This document shows positions 40,960 to 48,503 of a stretch of 48,503 nucleotides of DNA, in pieces; position 1 is the stretch's first letter, and each line of letters opens with the position of its first letter. The stretch comes from Roseovarius salinarum (GTDB taxonomy: Bacteria; Pseudomonadota; Alphaproteobacteria; Rhodobacterales; Rhodobacteraceae), in contig NZ_PHNT01000019.1 of assembly GCF_002834145.1 (NCBI RefSeq), positions 1-48,503 on the forward strand. Reading direction: 5' to 3'. Made by a program: the position numbers and the translations under genes. Under the pieces are notes generated by a model that saw only the letters and a list, made by a program, of their open reading frames with translations, did no database searches and had not been told where the DNA came from.

Positions 40960-41855
40960 GCGATCCGGCCAAGGCGCTTCTGGCGCACCTTCAAGGCGGT
41001 GTGACGCACACGTGCCGGGCCTGGGCGCTGTCCAGGCGCGACGGCGTGGTGTTCGGGTTCACGGACCATGACCGCGCGCTGGTTTTCGAGGGCATTACCT
41101 TCAAGCCCGACACGGGGCTGAGCGCGCTGGCCGTGCAGCAGACCACCGGCCTTTCCGTGGACAACACCGAGGCGCTGGGCGCGCTCAGTGATGCCGCGAT
41201 CCGCGAGGACGACATCGAGGCCGGGCGCTTCGACGGTGCCGAAATCCGCGCCTGGCTGGTGAACTGGCAAGCGCCGGAAGAGCGGCTGCTGCAGTTCCGC
41301 GGCACCATCGGCGAGATCCGGCGAACCGACGGCGCCTTCGAGGCCGAGTTGCGCGGGCTGACCGAAGCGTTGAACCACCCCTTGGGGCGGACCTACCAGA
41401 CCGCCTGCACGGCGGTGCTCGGCGATGCCGCCTGCGGATTCGACCTGGACACGGCGGGGTATTCGGCCACGCTGGAGGCCGGGGTCGTGGCCGAGCGGCG
41501 GGTTTTCCGGTTCGCGCCAGCGGTGCTCGAGGATTTCGAGCTGCACTGGTTCGAGCGCGGCCGGCTGCTGGTCAGGGACGGGCCCGCGGCAGGGCTGTCG
41601 GGCATGATAAAGCGCGACTGGCACGACGCGGAGGCCGGCAATCGCGTGATCGAGTTGTGGGCGCCGTTGCGCGCGCCGGTTGCGGCGGGTGACATGCTGC
41701 GCCTTGAGGCGGGGTGCGACAAGCGGATGGAAACCTGCCGCTTCAAGTTCGACAACCTGCTGAATTTCCAGGGCTTCCCGGACATTCCCGGTGACGACTG
41801 GACGATCACGGACCCGTCCAAGGCCGGCCGCCTGTCCGGCGGGAGCCGGCGCTGA
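40956..41855 (+). CDS. orfg13: GTA orfg13, baseplate hub protein (DUF2163)
   Basis: This 299-residue DUF2163 protein has the family opening HTCRAWALSRRDGVVFGFTD, the HDRALVFEG-like turn and cysteines in QTACTAVLGDAACGFDLDTA and CDKRMETCRFKFDNLLNFQG, whose spacing suggests a metal or iron-sulfur site as reported for the GTA hub. It ends on a one-base overlap with orfg14. Function: hub of the baseplate. Confidence 0.94.
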   Translation: MSDPAKALLAHLQGGVTHTCRAWALSRRDGVVFGFTDHDRALVFEGITFKPDTGLSALAVQQTTGLSVDNTEALGALSDAAIREDDIEAGRFDGAEIRAWLVNWQAPEERLLQFRGTIGEIRRTDGAFEAELRGLTEALNHPLGRTYQTACTAVLGDAACGFDLDTAGYSATLEAGVVAERRVFRFAPAVLEDFELHWFERGRLLVRDGPAAGLSGMIKRDWHDAEAGNRVIELWAPLRAPVAAGDMLRLEAGCDKRMETCRFKFDNLLNFQGFPDIPGDDWTITDPSKAGRLSGGSRR

Positions 41856-42304
41856 TGGCGGCCGCCATACCTGACCGTATCGTCGGCGCCGCGCGCGGCT
41901 GGATCGGCACGCCCTATTGCCACCAGGCCTCGGTCAAGGGGGCGGGGGCCGATTGCCTCGGTCTGTTGCGCGGCGTCTGGCGCGAGGTGCTGGGCGCCGA
42001 ACCCGAGCCGGTGCCGGCCTATACCATGGACTGGTCGGAGACGGGCAGGGACGAGGTTCTCTGGCAGGCCGCGGTGCGGCATCTGATCCCCGCCGATACG
42101 CAGAAGCAGGCGCCGGGCGACGTGCTGCTGTTTCGCATGCGCGCGGGCGCCGTGGCCAAGCATCTCGGCCTGGCGGGCCGCGTCGGGCCCGGGGCCAGTT
42201 TCATCCACGCCTATTCGGGCCACGCCGTGGTGGAAAGCCCGCTCAGCGCGCCGTGGCGGCGGCGCATCGTGGCCCGGTTCCGTTTTCCGCAGGAGGCGCT
42301 CTGA
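41855..42304 (+). CDS. orfg14: GTA orfg14, NlpC/P60 cell-wall peptidase
   Basis: This 149-residue NlpC/P60 peptidase of the phage-tail kind has catalytic Cys34 in GAGADCLGLLRG and His in GAVAKHLGLAGRV, followed by SFIHAYSGHAVVESPLSAPW. It should cut peptidoglycan of the recipient during DNA entry. The ATG overlaps the orfg13 stop (TGATG) and its own stop overlaps orfg15, so expression is coupled. Confidence 0.95.
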   Translation: MAAAIPDRIVGAARGWIGTPYCHQASVKGAGADCLGLLRGVWREVLGAEPEPVPAYTMDWSETGRDEVLWQAAVRHLIPADTQKQAPGDVLLFRMRAGAVAKHLGLAGRVGPGASFIHAYSGHAVVESPLSAPWRRRIVARFRFPQEAL

Positions 42305-45300
42305 TGGCAACCATTCTTCTTTCCGCCGCGGGCGCGGCGATCGGCGGGTCGATCGGCGGCTCGGTGCTGGGGCTTTCGATGGCCGCGGTGGGGCGGTTCG
42401 CCGGCGGCGTTGTCGGCCGGTCGCTGGACCAGCGCCTGCTGGGGCAGGGCTCCGAGGTGGTCGACAGCGGCCGGGTGGACCGGCTGCGCATCACCGGCGC
42501 GGGCGAGGGCGAGGCGATCGCGCAGGTTTTCGGGCGCATGCGCATTGCAGGGCAGGTGATCTGGGCCAGCGAGTTCACCGAGGAGGTGACCGTCACCGGC
42601 GGCGGGAAGGGCGCGCCCAGCCGGCCCACGACACGCAACTACAGCTATTCGGTCAGCCTGGCCATCGCGCTGTGCGCCGGAGAGATCACGCATGTCGGCC
42701 GGGTCTGGGCCGACGGCAACGAGATCGCGCCCGACAGCCTGACCATGCGCGTCTATCGCGGCACGGCTGACCAGTTGCCCGACCCGAAGATGGAGACGAT
42801 CGAGGGCGCGGGCGCCGTGCCCGCCTATCGCGGCACGGCCGATGTCGTGATCGAGGATCTCGACATGGGCCGTTTCGGCAACCGCATTCCGCAGTTCACC
42901 TTCGAGGTCACACGCCCGGCGCCGAAGGCGCAGCCCGGCGCCGAACTGGACCCCGCTCACGCGGTCACGGGCGTGGCGCTTCTGCCGGGATCGGGCGAAT
43001 ACACGCTTGCGACGACGCCGGTCACCATGGATTTCGGACCGGGCAGCTCCAGTGTCGCCAACGTCAACACGCCCTCGGAGAAGACGGATTTGGCCACCTC
43101 GCTGGACAGCCTGACCGGCGAGTTGCCCAATTGCGGTGCAACCTCGCTGATCGTCAGCTGGTTCGGGAACGATCTGCGATGCGGTGACTGCACGATCCGG
43201 CCGAAGGTCGAACAGTCCGCCCACGACGGGCGCGAGATGCCCTGGCAGGTGGCCGGACTGTCGCGGGCCGCGGCGCAGCAGGTGGCCCCCGACGAACAGG
43301 GGCGGCCGATCTACGGCGGCACGTCGGCCGACGCGGCGGTGATCGAAGCGATCGAGGCGCTCAAGGCCGCCGGGCAGGACGTGATGTATTATCCATTCAT
43401 CCTGATGGACCAGACCGCCGGAAACACGCTGCCCGACCCGTACACCGGCGAGACGGGCCAGCCCGTCCTGCCGTGGCGCGGGCGCATCACGCTCTCGGCC
43501 GCGCCCGGGCAGCCGGCAAGCCCCGACGGGACGGCGGCGGCCGTGGCGGAGGTCGCGGCGTTTTTCGGCACGGCCAGCGCCGCGGATTTTGCCATCGATA
43601 CCGGAACGCAGACCGGTTTCGATCCGCTGCAACCAGTCGGGCAAAGCCCGGGAGAGAGCGGCGGCCTGCCCTTCGACCAGCCCGTGCCCGCGGCCAACCT
43701 CAGCCCCGTGACCTACACGGGGCCGGACGAATGGAGCTTCCGGCGCTATATCCTGCACCAGGCCGCGTTGTGCGCCGCGGCGGGCGGCGTGGAAAGTTTC
43801 TGCATCGGTTCCGAGATGCGCGGGCTTACCCAGATCCGCGGGCCCGGCAACAGCTTTCCGGCGGTGGCGCAGCTCATCGACCTCGCGGCCGAGGTGCGTG
43901 CGTTGCTCGGCCCCGACGTCAAGATATCCTATGCCGCGGACTGGTCGGAGTACTGGGGCTACCAGCCCGCCGACGGCTCGGGCGACCGATTTTTCCACCT
44001 CGACCCGCTGTGGGCCGACGCCGAGATCGATTTCATAGGCATCGACAACTACATGCCGCTATCCGACTGGCGCGACGGGCAGGATCACCTGGATGCGCAC
44101 TGGGGATCGATTTACGACCTTGACCATCTCCAGGCCAACATAGAGGGCGGCGAGGGGTACGACTGGTACTACCATTCGTCCGAGGCGCGTGCGGCGCAGA
44201 TCCGTACGCCGATCACCGACGGCGCGTACAACGAGCCCTGGGTCTGGCGCTACAAGGACATCCGCAACTGGTGGTCCAACGTTCACCGCGACCGGGTGGG
44301 CGGCGTGCGACGCGAGACCCCGACGCCCTGGATTCCCGAATCCAAGCCGATCCGTTTCACCGAGTTCGGCTGCCCGGCCGTGGACAAGGGCACGAACCAG
44401 CCCAACAAGTTCCTCGACCCGAAGTCCTCCGAGTCCTTCCTGCCCCACCATTCCGCCGGCTACCGGGACGAACTTATCCAGATGCAGTACCTGCGCGCCG
44501 TCATGGGGTATTGGCGCGATCCGGCCCACAACCCGGTTTCGGAGGAATACGGCGGCCGGATGCTGGACATGGACCATGCCTATGTCTGGGCGTGGGACGC
44601 GCGGCCCTATCCCTTTTTCCCCAACCGCCGAGATATCTGGAGCGACGCGGCGAACTACGCCCGAGGCCACTGGATCACCGGGCGTGTCTCGGCCTACCGC
44701 CTGGCATCCCTGGTCGAGGAGATCTGCACGACGGCGGGGCTTGCGCATTGCGACACGGACGGGCTGCACGGATATGTCCGCGGCTATGCGGTGCAGCACG
44801 TCGGCGAGGCGCGGGCGGCATTGCAGCCACTGATGCTCGCCTACGGGGTCGACGCGCTGGACCGTGAGGGGGCGCTGCGCTTCCGCCAGCGCGACGGGCT
44901 GTCGGACGGGGTGATCGACCGCGAGCACGTCATCCTCGACCCGGAAACGGGCAGCGCCATCGAGGAGATCCGCGGCAGCGCCGCCGAGGATGCCGGCCGC
45001 GTGCGCCTGCGCTTCTTCGAGGCCGACGCCGATTTCGAGGTGATCGCCGAGGAAACCGTCCTGCCGGAGGATGAAACCCACAGCGTGGCCACGACCGAGG
45101 TGCCGCTTTCGCTGACCCGGGCGGAGGGCCGCACGACCGTCGAGAGATGGCTGTCCGAGGGCGAGGTGGCGGCCGATGGCCTGCGCCTCACCCTGCCGCC
45201 GTCGCGCCTGGATCTGGGCGCGGGGGACGTCGTCAGCCTGGACGAAGCGGGAGGGCCGGGGCATTTCCGCATCGACCGCGTCGAGCAGCAGGGCGGGGCG

Positions 45301-46332
45301 CAGAAGCTGGAGGCCGTGCGGATCGAGCCCGAATCCTACCGCCCCGTCGCCTTCCTGGACGAGATCGCGCGCCAGCCACGCTACGAGGCGCCGGTTCCGG
45401 TGCTTCCCATATTCCTGGACCTGCCGTTGATGACGGGCGACGAGGTGCCCCATGCACCGCATCTGGCCGTCACCGCGCGGCCCTGGCCGGGGCGCACGGC
45501 GCTCTATTCCGCACCTTCCGATGCAAATTACGCGCTGAACCGCCTGGTCGAGGCGCGCGCGCGGATCGGCGTGACGCTTTCGCCGCTGCCGCCGGGGCGC
45601 GCGGGATTGCCCGATCGCGGCCCCGCGCTGGAGGTCGAGATGATCGCGGGCCAGTTGGCAAGTGTCGACGATCCCGCACTGCTCGGCGGGGCGAACCTTT
45701 GCGCGATCGGCGATGGCAGCCCCGGTGGCTGGGAACTGATGCAGTTCCGAGATGCCACCATGACCGCCGAACGGACCTGGGCGCTTACGCAACGGCTGCG
45801 CGGCCAGCTGGGCACCGAGGTGGCGGTCCCCGACGACGGCTGGCCCGCCGGCAGCTATTTGGTGATGATGGACGGGGTGCCGGACCAGATCGGGCTGACC
45901 GACGCGCAGCGCGGCCAGCTGCGCCATTACCGCGTCGGGCCTGCCGACCGGCCCTATACCGACCCGGCTTACCGGCACGCGGCGGTGGCCTTCGAGGGGA
46001 TCGGGCTGCGCCCGCTTTCGCCGGTGCACCTGCGCGCACGGGAAGACCCCGGCGGCGACACCGAGGTCACGTGGATCCGGCGCACCCGCATCGACGGCGA
46101 CCGTTGGGACACGCCCGAGGTGCCGCTGGGCGAGGAGCGCGAGGAATACCGCGTTCGCGTGGTCAACAACGGCGCGGTGGTGCGCGAGGAAACCGTGCAC
46201 GCGCCGACCTGGACCTATGCCGCCGCCGACCGCGTCGACGACGGGCTTGGCGGGCTGTTCGACATCGAGGTCGCGCAGGTCTCCGCGCGTTTTGGCCCCG
46301 GCGCGGTCGCCCGGATCACGCTGGGCGTCTGA
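42304..46332 (+). CDS. orfg15: GTA orfg15, multidomain tail-tip protein (megatron)
   Basis: This 1342-residue host-contact protein is the last GTA structural gene. An N-terminal Gly/Ala-rich segment (AAGAAIGGSIGGSVLGLSMA) precedes a beta-rich region, and a glycoside-hydrolase-like TIM barrel covers about residues 430-760. The barrel has candidate catalytic acids E504 (FCIGSEMRGL) and E687 (IRFTEFGCPAVD), with NYMPLSDWRDG and DHAYVWAWDARPYPFF nearby. The C-terminal part (about residues 800-1342) is beta-rich, with putative phage tail-fibre and rcc01698-type domains. It likely binds and digests cell surface glycans. It converges with a DksA-type gene 6 bases on. Confidence 0.96.
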   Translation: MATILLSAAGAAIGGSIGGSVLGLSMAAVGRFAGGVVGRSLDQRLLGQGSEVVDSGRVDRLRITGAGEGEAIAQVFGRMRIAGQVIWASEFTEEVTVTGGGKGAPSRPTTRNYSYSVSLAIALCAGEITHVGRVWADGNEIAPDSLTMRVYRGTADQLPDPKMETIEGAGAVPAYRGTADVVIEDLDMGRFGNRIPQFTFEVTRPAPKAQPGAELDPAHAVTGVALLPGSGEYTLATTPVTMDFGPGSSSVANVNTPSEKTDLATSLDSLTGELPNCGATSLIVSWFGNDLRCGDCTIRPKVEQSAHDGREMPWQVAGLSRAAAQQVAPDEQGRPIYGGTSADAAVIEAIEALKAAGQDVMYYPFILMDQTAGNTLPDPYTGETGQPVLPWRGRITLSAAPGQPASPDGTAAAVAEVAAFFGTASAADFAIDTGTQTGFDPLQPVGQSPGESGGLPFDQPVPAANLSPVTYTGPDEWSFRRYILHQAALCAAAGGVESFCIGSEMRGLTQIRGPGNSFPAVAQLIDLAAEVRALLGPDVKISYAADWSEYWGYQPADGSGDRFFHLDPLWADAEIDFIGIDNYMPLSDWRDGQDHLDAHWGSIYDLDHLQANIEGGEGYDWYYHSSEARAAQIRTPITDGAYNEPWVWRYKDIRNWWSNVHRDRVGGVRRETPTPWIPESKPIRFTEFGCPAVDKGTNQPNKFLDPKSSESFLPHHSAGYRDELIQMQYLRAVMGYWRDPAHNPVSEEYGGRMLDMDHAYVWAWDARPYPFFPNRRDIWSDAANYARGHWITGRVSAYRLASLVEEICTTAGLAHCDTDGLHGYVRGYAVQHVGEARAALQPLMLAYGVDALDREGALRFRQRDGLSDGVIDREHVILDPETGSAIEEIRGSAAEDAGRVRLRFFEADADFEVIAEETVLPEDETHSVATTEVPLSLTRAEGRTTVERWLSEGEVAADGLRLTLPPSRLDLGAGDVVSLDEAGGPGHFRIDRVEQQGGAQKLEAVRIEPESYRPVAFLDEIARQPRYEAPVPVLPIFLDLPLMTGDEVPHAPHLAVTARPWPGRTALYSAPSDANYALNRLVEARARIGVTLSPLPPGRAGLPDRGPALEVEMIAGQLASVDDPALLGGANLCAIGDGSPGGWELMQFRDATMTAERTWALTQRLRGQLGTEVAVPDDGWPAGSYLVMMDGVPDQIGLTDAQRGQLRHYRVGPADRPYTDPAYRHAAVAFEGIGLRPLSPVHLRAREDPGGDTEVTWIRRTRIDGDRWDTPEVPLGEEREEYRVRVVNNGAVVREETVHAPTWTYAAADRVDDGLGGLFDIEVAQVSARFGPGAVARITLGV

Positions 46333-46338
46333 CGCGTC

Positions 46339-46677
46339 CTATCCCGCGGCGCAGTGGATGCACTTGCCGGCGGCTGGGTCCAGTTCCAGCCGGCCTGTCG
46401 CGATCTCTTCGCCGCAGTCCTCGCAGTACCCGAATTCGCCTTCGTCGATGCGGGCCAGCGCGGCGTGCAGGCGGGTTCGCTCTGCCTGGCGACGGGCATG
46501 GCCGGCCTTGGCCATCGCCTGGTTCTGCAGGGCGTCCATGCGGCTCAACCGCCCGATTGCCTGCTGGTCGAGCGCCACCGTCTCCTGTCCGGCGGCGCCA
46601 CGGTCGTCCTCGTCGTCCAGTTCGCCAAGACGTGCCTCGATCAGGGCACGGAAGCGGGCTGTCTCGGACTCATTCAT
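46339..46677 (-). CDS. DksA/TraR-type C4 zinc-finger protein
   Basis: This 112-residue protein has the DksA/TraR layout: an N-terminal helical part (MNESETARFRALIEARLGEL), a coiled coil and a C-terminal zinc finger with four cysteines (GYCEDCGEEI, KCIHCAAG). DksA-like proteins bind in the secondary channel of RNA polymerase and adjust initiation with ppGpp. It lacks the DXXDXA acidic tip of E. coli DksA (tip region reads LDDEDDRGAAG earlier in the protein), so activity may differ. Start at 46677 is preferred; 46698 is possible. It is convergent with orfg15. Confidence 0.85.
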   Translation of the reverse strand: MNESETARFRALIEARLGELDDEDDRGAAGQETVALDQQAIGRLSRMDALQNQAMAKAGHARRQAERTRLHAALARIDEGEFGYCEDCGEEIATGRLELDPAAGKCIHCAAG

Positions 46678-46707
46678 TTCCCTGATCCCCCCGATCACGT
46701 CTTTGCG

Positions 46708-46736
46708 TTTTGCCGGTCCAGCCTATCTGCTATAGT
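46708..46736 (+). promoter_or_regulatory. Likely cysE promoter
   Basis: TTTTGC (46708-46713) and TATAGT (46731-46736) are 17 bases apart, and TATAGT matches 5 of 6 consensus bases. The elements lie about 26 bases upstream of the cysE ATG in the gap between divergent dksA-type and cysE genes, so the 5' leader would be short. Confidence 0.5.
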
Positions 46737-46761
46737 CTGCCGCAGCAAAGGGGATGACGTC

Positions 46762-47577
46762 ATGGCTGAAACGCGCGCGCAACTGGCCGAGATCGATCCG
46801 GTCTGGGCGAGGATCACCACCGAGGCCGAGGAGGCGGTGCAGGCCGAACCTCTCATGGGCGGGTTGGTGCATGCCTGCGTGCTGCACCACAAGACGCTCG
46901 ACCGGGCATTGTCGTATCGCTTCGCCGCCAAGCTGAACTCGAACGAGATGTCGCAGGTCATCCTGCGCGAGATCGCCGACGAGGCCTTCGCGCACGAACC
47001 CGAACTGGTCGAGGCGGCGCGCGCCGACCTCATGGCCGTCTACGAGCGTGACCCGGCCTGCCACCGGCTGTTGCAGCCGATCCTTTATTTCAAGGGATAC
47101 CAGGCCGTGCAGGCGTACCGCGTCGGAAACTGGCTCTGGCGGCAGGGGCGGCACGATCTGGCGTATTTCGTGCAGATGCGCGTGTCGGAAATCTTCGGGA
47201 TCGACATCCACCCGGCCGCGAAGGTGGGCCGCGGCATCATGATCGACCACGCCCACTCGATCGTCATCGGCGAGACGGCCGAGGTCGGCGACAACGTCTC
47301 GATGCTTCATTCGGTCACGCTGGGCGGCACCGGCAAGGAGGAAGAGGACCGCCACCCGAAGATCGCCGACGGCGTCTTGATCGGGGCGGGCGCGAAGGTG
47401 CTGGGCAACATCCGCGTCGGCCGTTGTTCGCGCGTCGCGGCAGGCTCGGTGGTGCTTGACGAGGTGCCGCCATGCAAGACCGTTGCGGGCGTCCCGGCCA
47501 AGATCGTGGGCGAGGCGGGCTGCGACCAGCCGTCGGTTTCCATGGACCAGTTGCTGGAAAGCGGCGGCGACACCTAG
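46762..47577 (+). CDS. cysE: Serine O-acetyltransferase
   Basis: CysE acetylates serine with acetyl-CoA to give O-acetylserine, the acceptor of sulfide in cysteine synthesis. The 271-residue protein has an N-terminal helical domain (ACVLHHKTLDRALSYRFAAK) and a left-handed beta helix of hexapeptide repeats with the active-site segments IDIHPAAKVGRGIMIDHAHS, IVIGETAEVGDNVSMLHSVT and LGGTGKEEEDRHPKI. The short C-terminal tail ends in DT, without the Ile-tail that binds CysK. The ATG at 46762 follows AAAGGGG. The gene lies next to the GTA cluster as in Rhodobacter. Confidence 0.96.
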   Translation: MAETRAQLAEIDPVWARITTEAEEAVQAEPLMGGLVHACVLHHKTLDRALSYRFAAKLNSNEMSQVILREIADEAFAHEPELVEAARADLMAVYERDPACHRLLQPILYFKGYQAVQAYRVGNWLWRQGRHDLAYFVQMRVSEIFGIDIHPAAKVGRGIMIDHAHSIVIGETAEVGDNVSMLHSVTLGGTGKEEEDRHPKIADGVLIGAGAKVLGNIRVGRCSRVAAGSVVLDEVPPCKTVAGVPAKIVGEAGCDQPSVSMDQLLESGGDT

Positions 47578-47616
47578 CACCAACATGCCGCGCCGCCGGG
47601 CGTTCCGGCGCAACGG

Positions 47617-47646
47617 TCAATATCTTGCAGTCAATATCTTGCAGTC
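47617..47646 (+). repeat. Tandem 14-bp duplication downstream of cysE
   Basis: TCAATATCTTGCAG occurs at 47617-47630 and again at 47631-47644, followed by TC of a third copy. It lies in the 106-base gap between convergent cysE and pdhC and is probably a recent slippage duplication. Confidence 0.85.
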
Positions 47647-47680
47647 GCCCCGGCGGCCAGGCGGCGCCGGGGCGCGCTTT
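47646..47680. terminator. GC-rich terminator-like hairpin between cysE and pdhC
   Basis: CGCCCCGGC (47646-47654) pairs with GCCGGGGCG (47666-47674) around an 11-base loop and is followed by CGCTTT. The T-run is short, so its strength is uncertain, but it could stop both convergent genes. Confidence 0.55.
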
Positions 47681-47683
47681 CCG

Positions 47684-48503
47684 TCAGGCTAGCATCACCA
47701 TCGGGTTCTCAAGGTTCTGCACGATATGCTGCAGAAGCTCGGCCCCCAGGGCGCCATCGATGACCCGGTGATCGACCGACAGCGTCACGGACATCATCGT
47801 GGCCGTGGTCAGTTCACCGTCGTCGCCCACCACGGGTTTCGTCACCCCCGCGCCCACGGCCAGGATCGCGCCGTGCGGCGGGTTGATGACGGCGTCGAAG
47901 TTCTCGATCCCGAACATCCCGAGGTTCGAGATGGCGAAGGTGCCACCCTGGTATTCCTCGGGGCTGAGCTTGCGATCTCGGGCCTTGCCGGCAAGGTCCT
48001 TCATCTCCGCCGACAACGCCGAGAGCGATTTCATCTCCGCATCCTTGAGCACCGGGGTGAACAACCCGCCCTCGATGGCCACGGCGACGGCCACGTCCGA
48101 CGGCCTGAGCTGCAGCACCCGGTCACCCGCCCATACGGCATTGGCCGCGGGCACCGCCTGAAGCGCCAGCGCGCAGGCCTTGATGATGAAGTCGTTCACC
48201 GACAGTTTGACGCCGCGGTCTTCCAGCTGCTTGTTGAGCTGGCCGCGGAATTTCAGAAGCGCGTCGAGCTTGATCTCGCGGCGCAGGTAGAAGTGCGGCA
48301 CCGTCTGCTTGGCCTCGGTCAAACGCGCGGCGATGGTCTTGCGCATGCCGTCGAGCTTGATTTCCTCGTAATCGCGGCCCTCGTACATCGCGGCAACGGC
48401 CTCGGCCGAGGGGCCGGCCGGCGCGGCGGCAGCCGCTGCCGGGGCCTGTGCCGCCGGTGCCGGCGCTTCCGCCGCCGGGGCGGCGGGGGCGGCGGCCGGC
48501 TGC
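47684..48503 (-). CDS. pdhC: Pyruvate dehydrogenase E2 (dihydrolipoamide acetyltransferase), partial
   Basis: This is the C-terminal part of the E2 core of the pyruvate dehydrogenase complex, which passes the acetyl group to CoA. About 273 residues are present and the 5' part runs off the right edge. Seen here are an Ala/Pro-rich flexible linker (from 48503 to about 48390), then the catalytic domain: KLDGMRKTIAARLTEAKQTV, VNDFIIKACALALQAVPAAN, GTFAISNLGMFGIENFDAVI and the catalytic His and Asp in SVDHRVIDGALGAE. The lipoyl and E1/E3-binding domains lie beyond the window. The form (no Met between linker and catalytic domain until MYEGRDYEE) is typical of alphaproteobacterial PdhC. Confidence 0.94.
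   Translation of the reverse strand, partial: QPAAAPAAPAAEAPAPAAQAPAAAAAAPAGPSAEAVAAMYEGRDYEEIKLDGMRKTIAARLTEAKQTVPHFYLRREIKLDALLKFRGQLNKQLEDRGVKLSVNDFIIKACALALQAVPAANAVWAGDRVLQLRPSDVAVAVAIEGGLFTPVLKDAEMKSLSALSAEMKDLAGKARDRKLSPEEYQGGTFAISNLGMFGIENFDAVINPPHGAILAVGAGVTKPVVGDDGELTTATMMSVTLSVDHRVIDGALGAELLQHIVQNLENPMVMLA

Noticed and set aside
44059..46200. Long minus-strand open frame (713 codons) opposite orfg15
   Set aside because: It mirrors the GC3 pattern of the true plus-strand gene; its translation is His/Arg/Pro-rich with no domain, while orfg15 is conserved.
32244..46332. Ordinary prophage
   Set aside because: There is no integrase, repressor, replication or lysis gene and no attachment site; gene order, the very short tape measure and the flanking genes are those of a Rhodobacter-type GTA.

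Overview
This 48.5 kb window is chromosomal DNA from an alphaproteobacterium of the Rhodobacteraceae / Roseobacter group. The evidence is high GC with strong third-position GC bias in the true frames, a complete Rhodobacter-type gene transfer agent (GTA) cluster, the fabD-fabG-acpP-fabF-mltG block upstream of that cluster, a cysE downstream of it, and several family-typical oddities (cytochrome b561-YceI fusion, Cys-less Hint protein, LuxR-LuxI pair). Species cannot be named from the sequence alone.

Layout. 1-1.6 kb: a partial small gene at the left edge and a winged-helix/alpha-beta-hydrolase fusion regulator. 1.6-6.7 kb (minus strand): alr-mlaE-mlaF-pqiA-like-radA-cvpA, a tightly packed group covering cell-wall alanine, lipid-asymmetry transport and DNA repair. 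6.8-10.4 kb (minus): dnaB, pyrE and pyrC. 10.4-11.4 kb: a conserved protein of unknown role. 11.6-14.1 kb (plus): MoxR ATPase, a small membrane protein and a CoxE-type von Willebrand protein, with no CO dehydrogenase genes beside them. 14.2-17.0 kb: a coiled OmpA-family protein, a degenerate YeeE/YedE-like remnant and a Hint-domain protein. 17.1-18.7 kb: tRNA-Leu(UAG) and tig. 18.8-20.4 kb (minus): a luxR-luxI quorum-sensing pair. 20.6-21.9 kb (minus): rpsF-rpsR-rplI. 22.2-24.0 kb: a YceI protein convergent with a cytochrome b561-YceI fusion. 24.25-25.3 kb: two paralogous Flp-pilin-like small proteins, one with a repetitive disordered tail. 25.5-31.2 kb (plus): fabD, fabG, acpP, a HisA-like paralogue, fabF and mltG. 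31.3-32.0 kb: a membrane-anchored DUF2726 protein.

32.1-46.3 kb is an apparently intact GTA structural operon, from orfg1 (small terminase) to orfg15 (the large tail-tip protein). All 17 expected reading frames are open, and many overlap by 4-8 bases. It makes a small phage-like particle that packages host DNA. A consensus-like promoter (TTGACT-17-TATAGG) lies ahead of orfg1 and is followed at once by a strong intrinsic-terminator hairpin in the untranslated leader. This recalls phage late operons that depend on antitermination. A second large RNA hairpin lies between the capsid gene (orfg5) and orfg6. Downstream are a DksA/TraR-type zinc-finger gene, cysE, and the 3' part of pdhC (pyruvate dehydrogenase E2) running off the right edge.

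The candidates most worth following are the GTA leader terminator, the capsid-connector hairpin, the pilin-like pair with a low-complexity tail, the HisA paralogue with altered active-site residues, and the closeness of a LuxR-LuxI pair (with an extended LuxI) to the GTA operon. There is no CRISPR array, insertion sequence or rRNA gene in the window. No gene-free stretch exceeds 300 bases.
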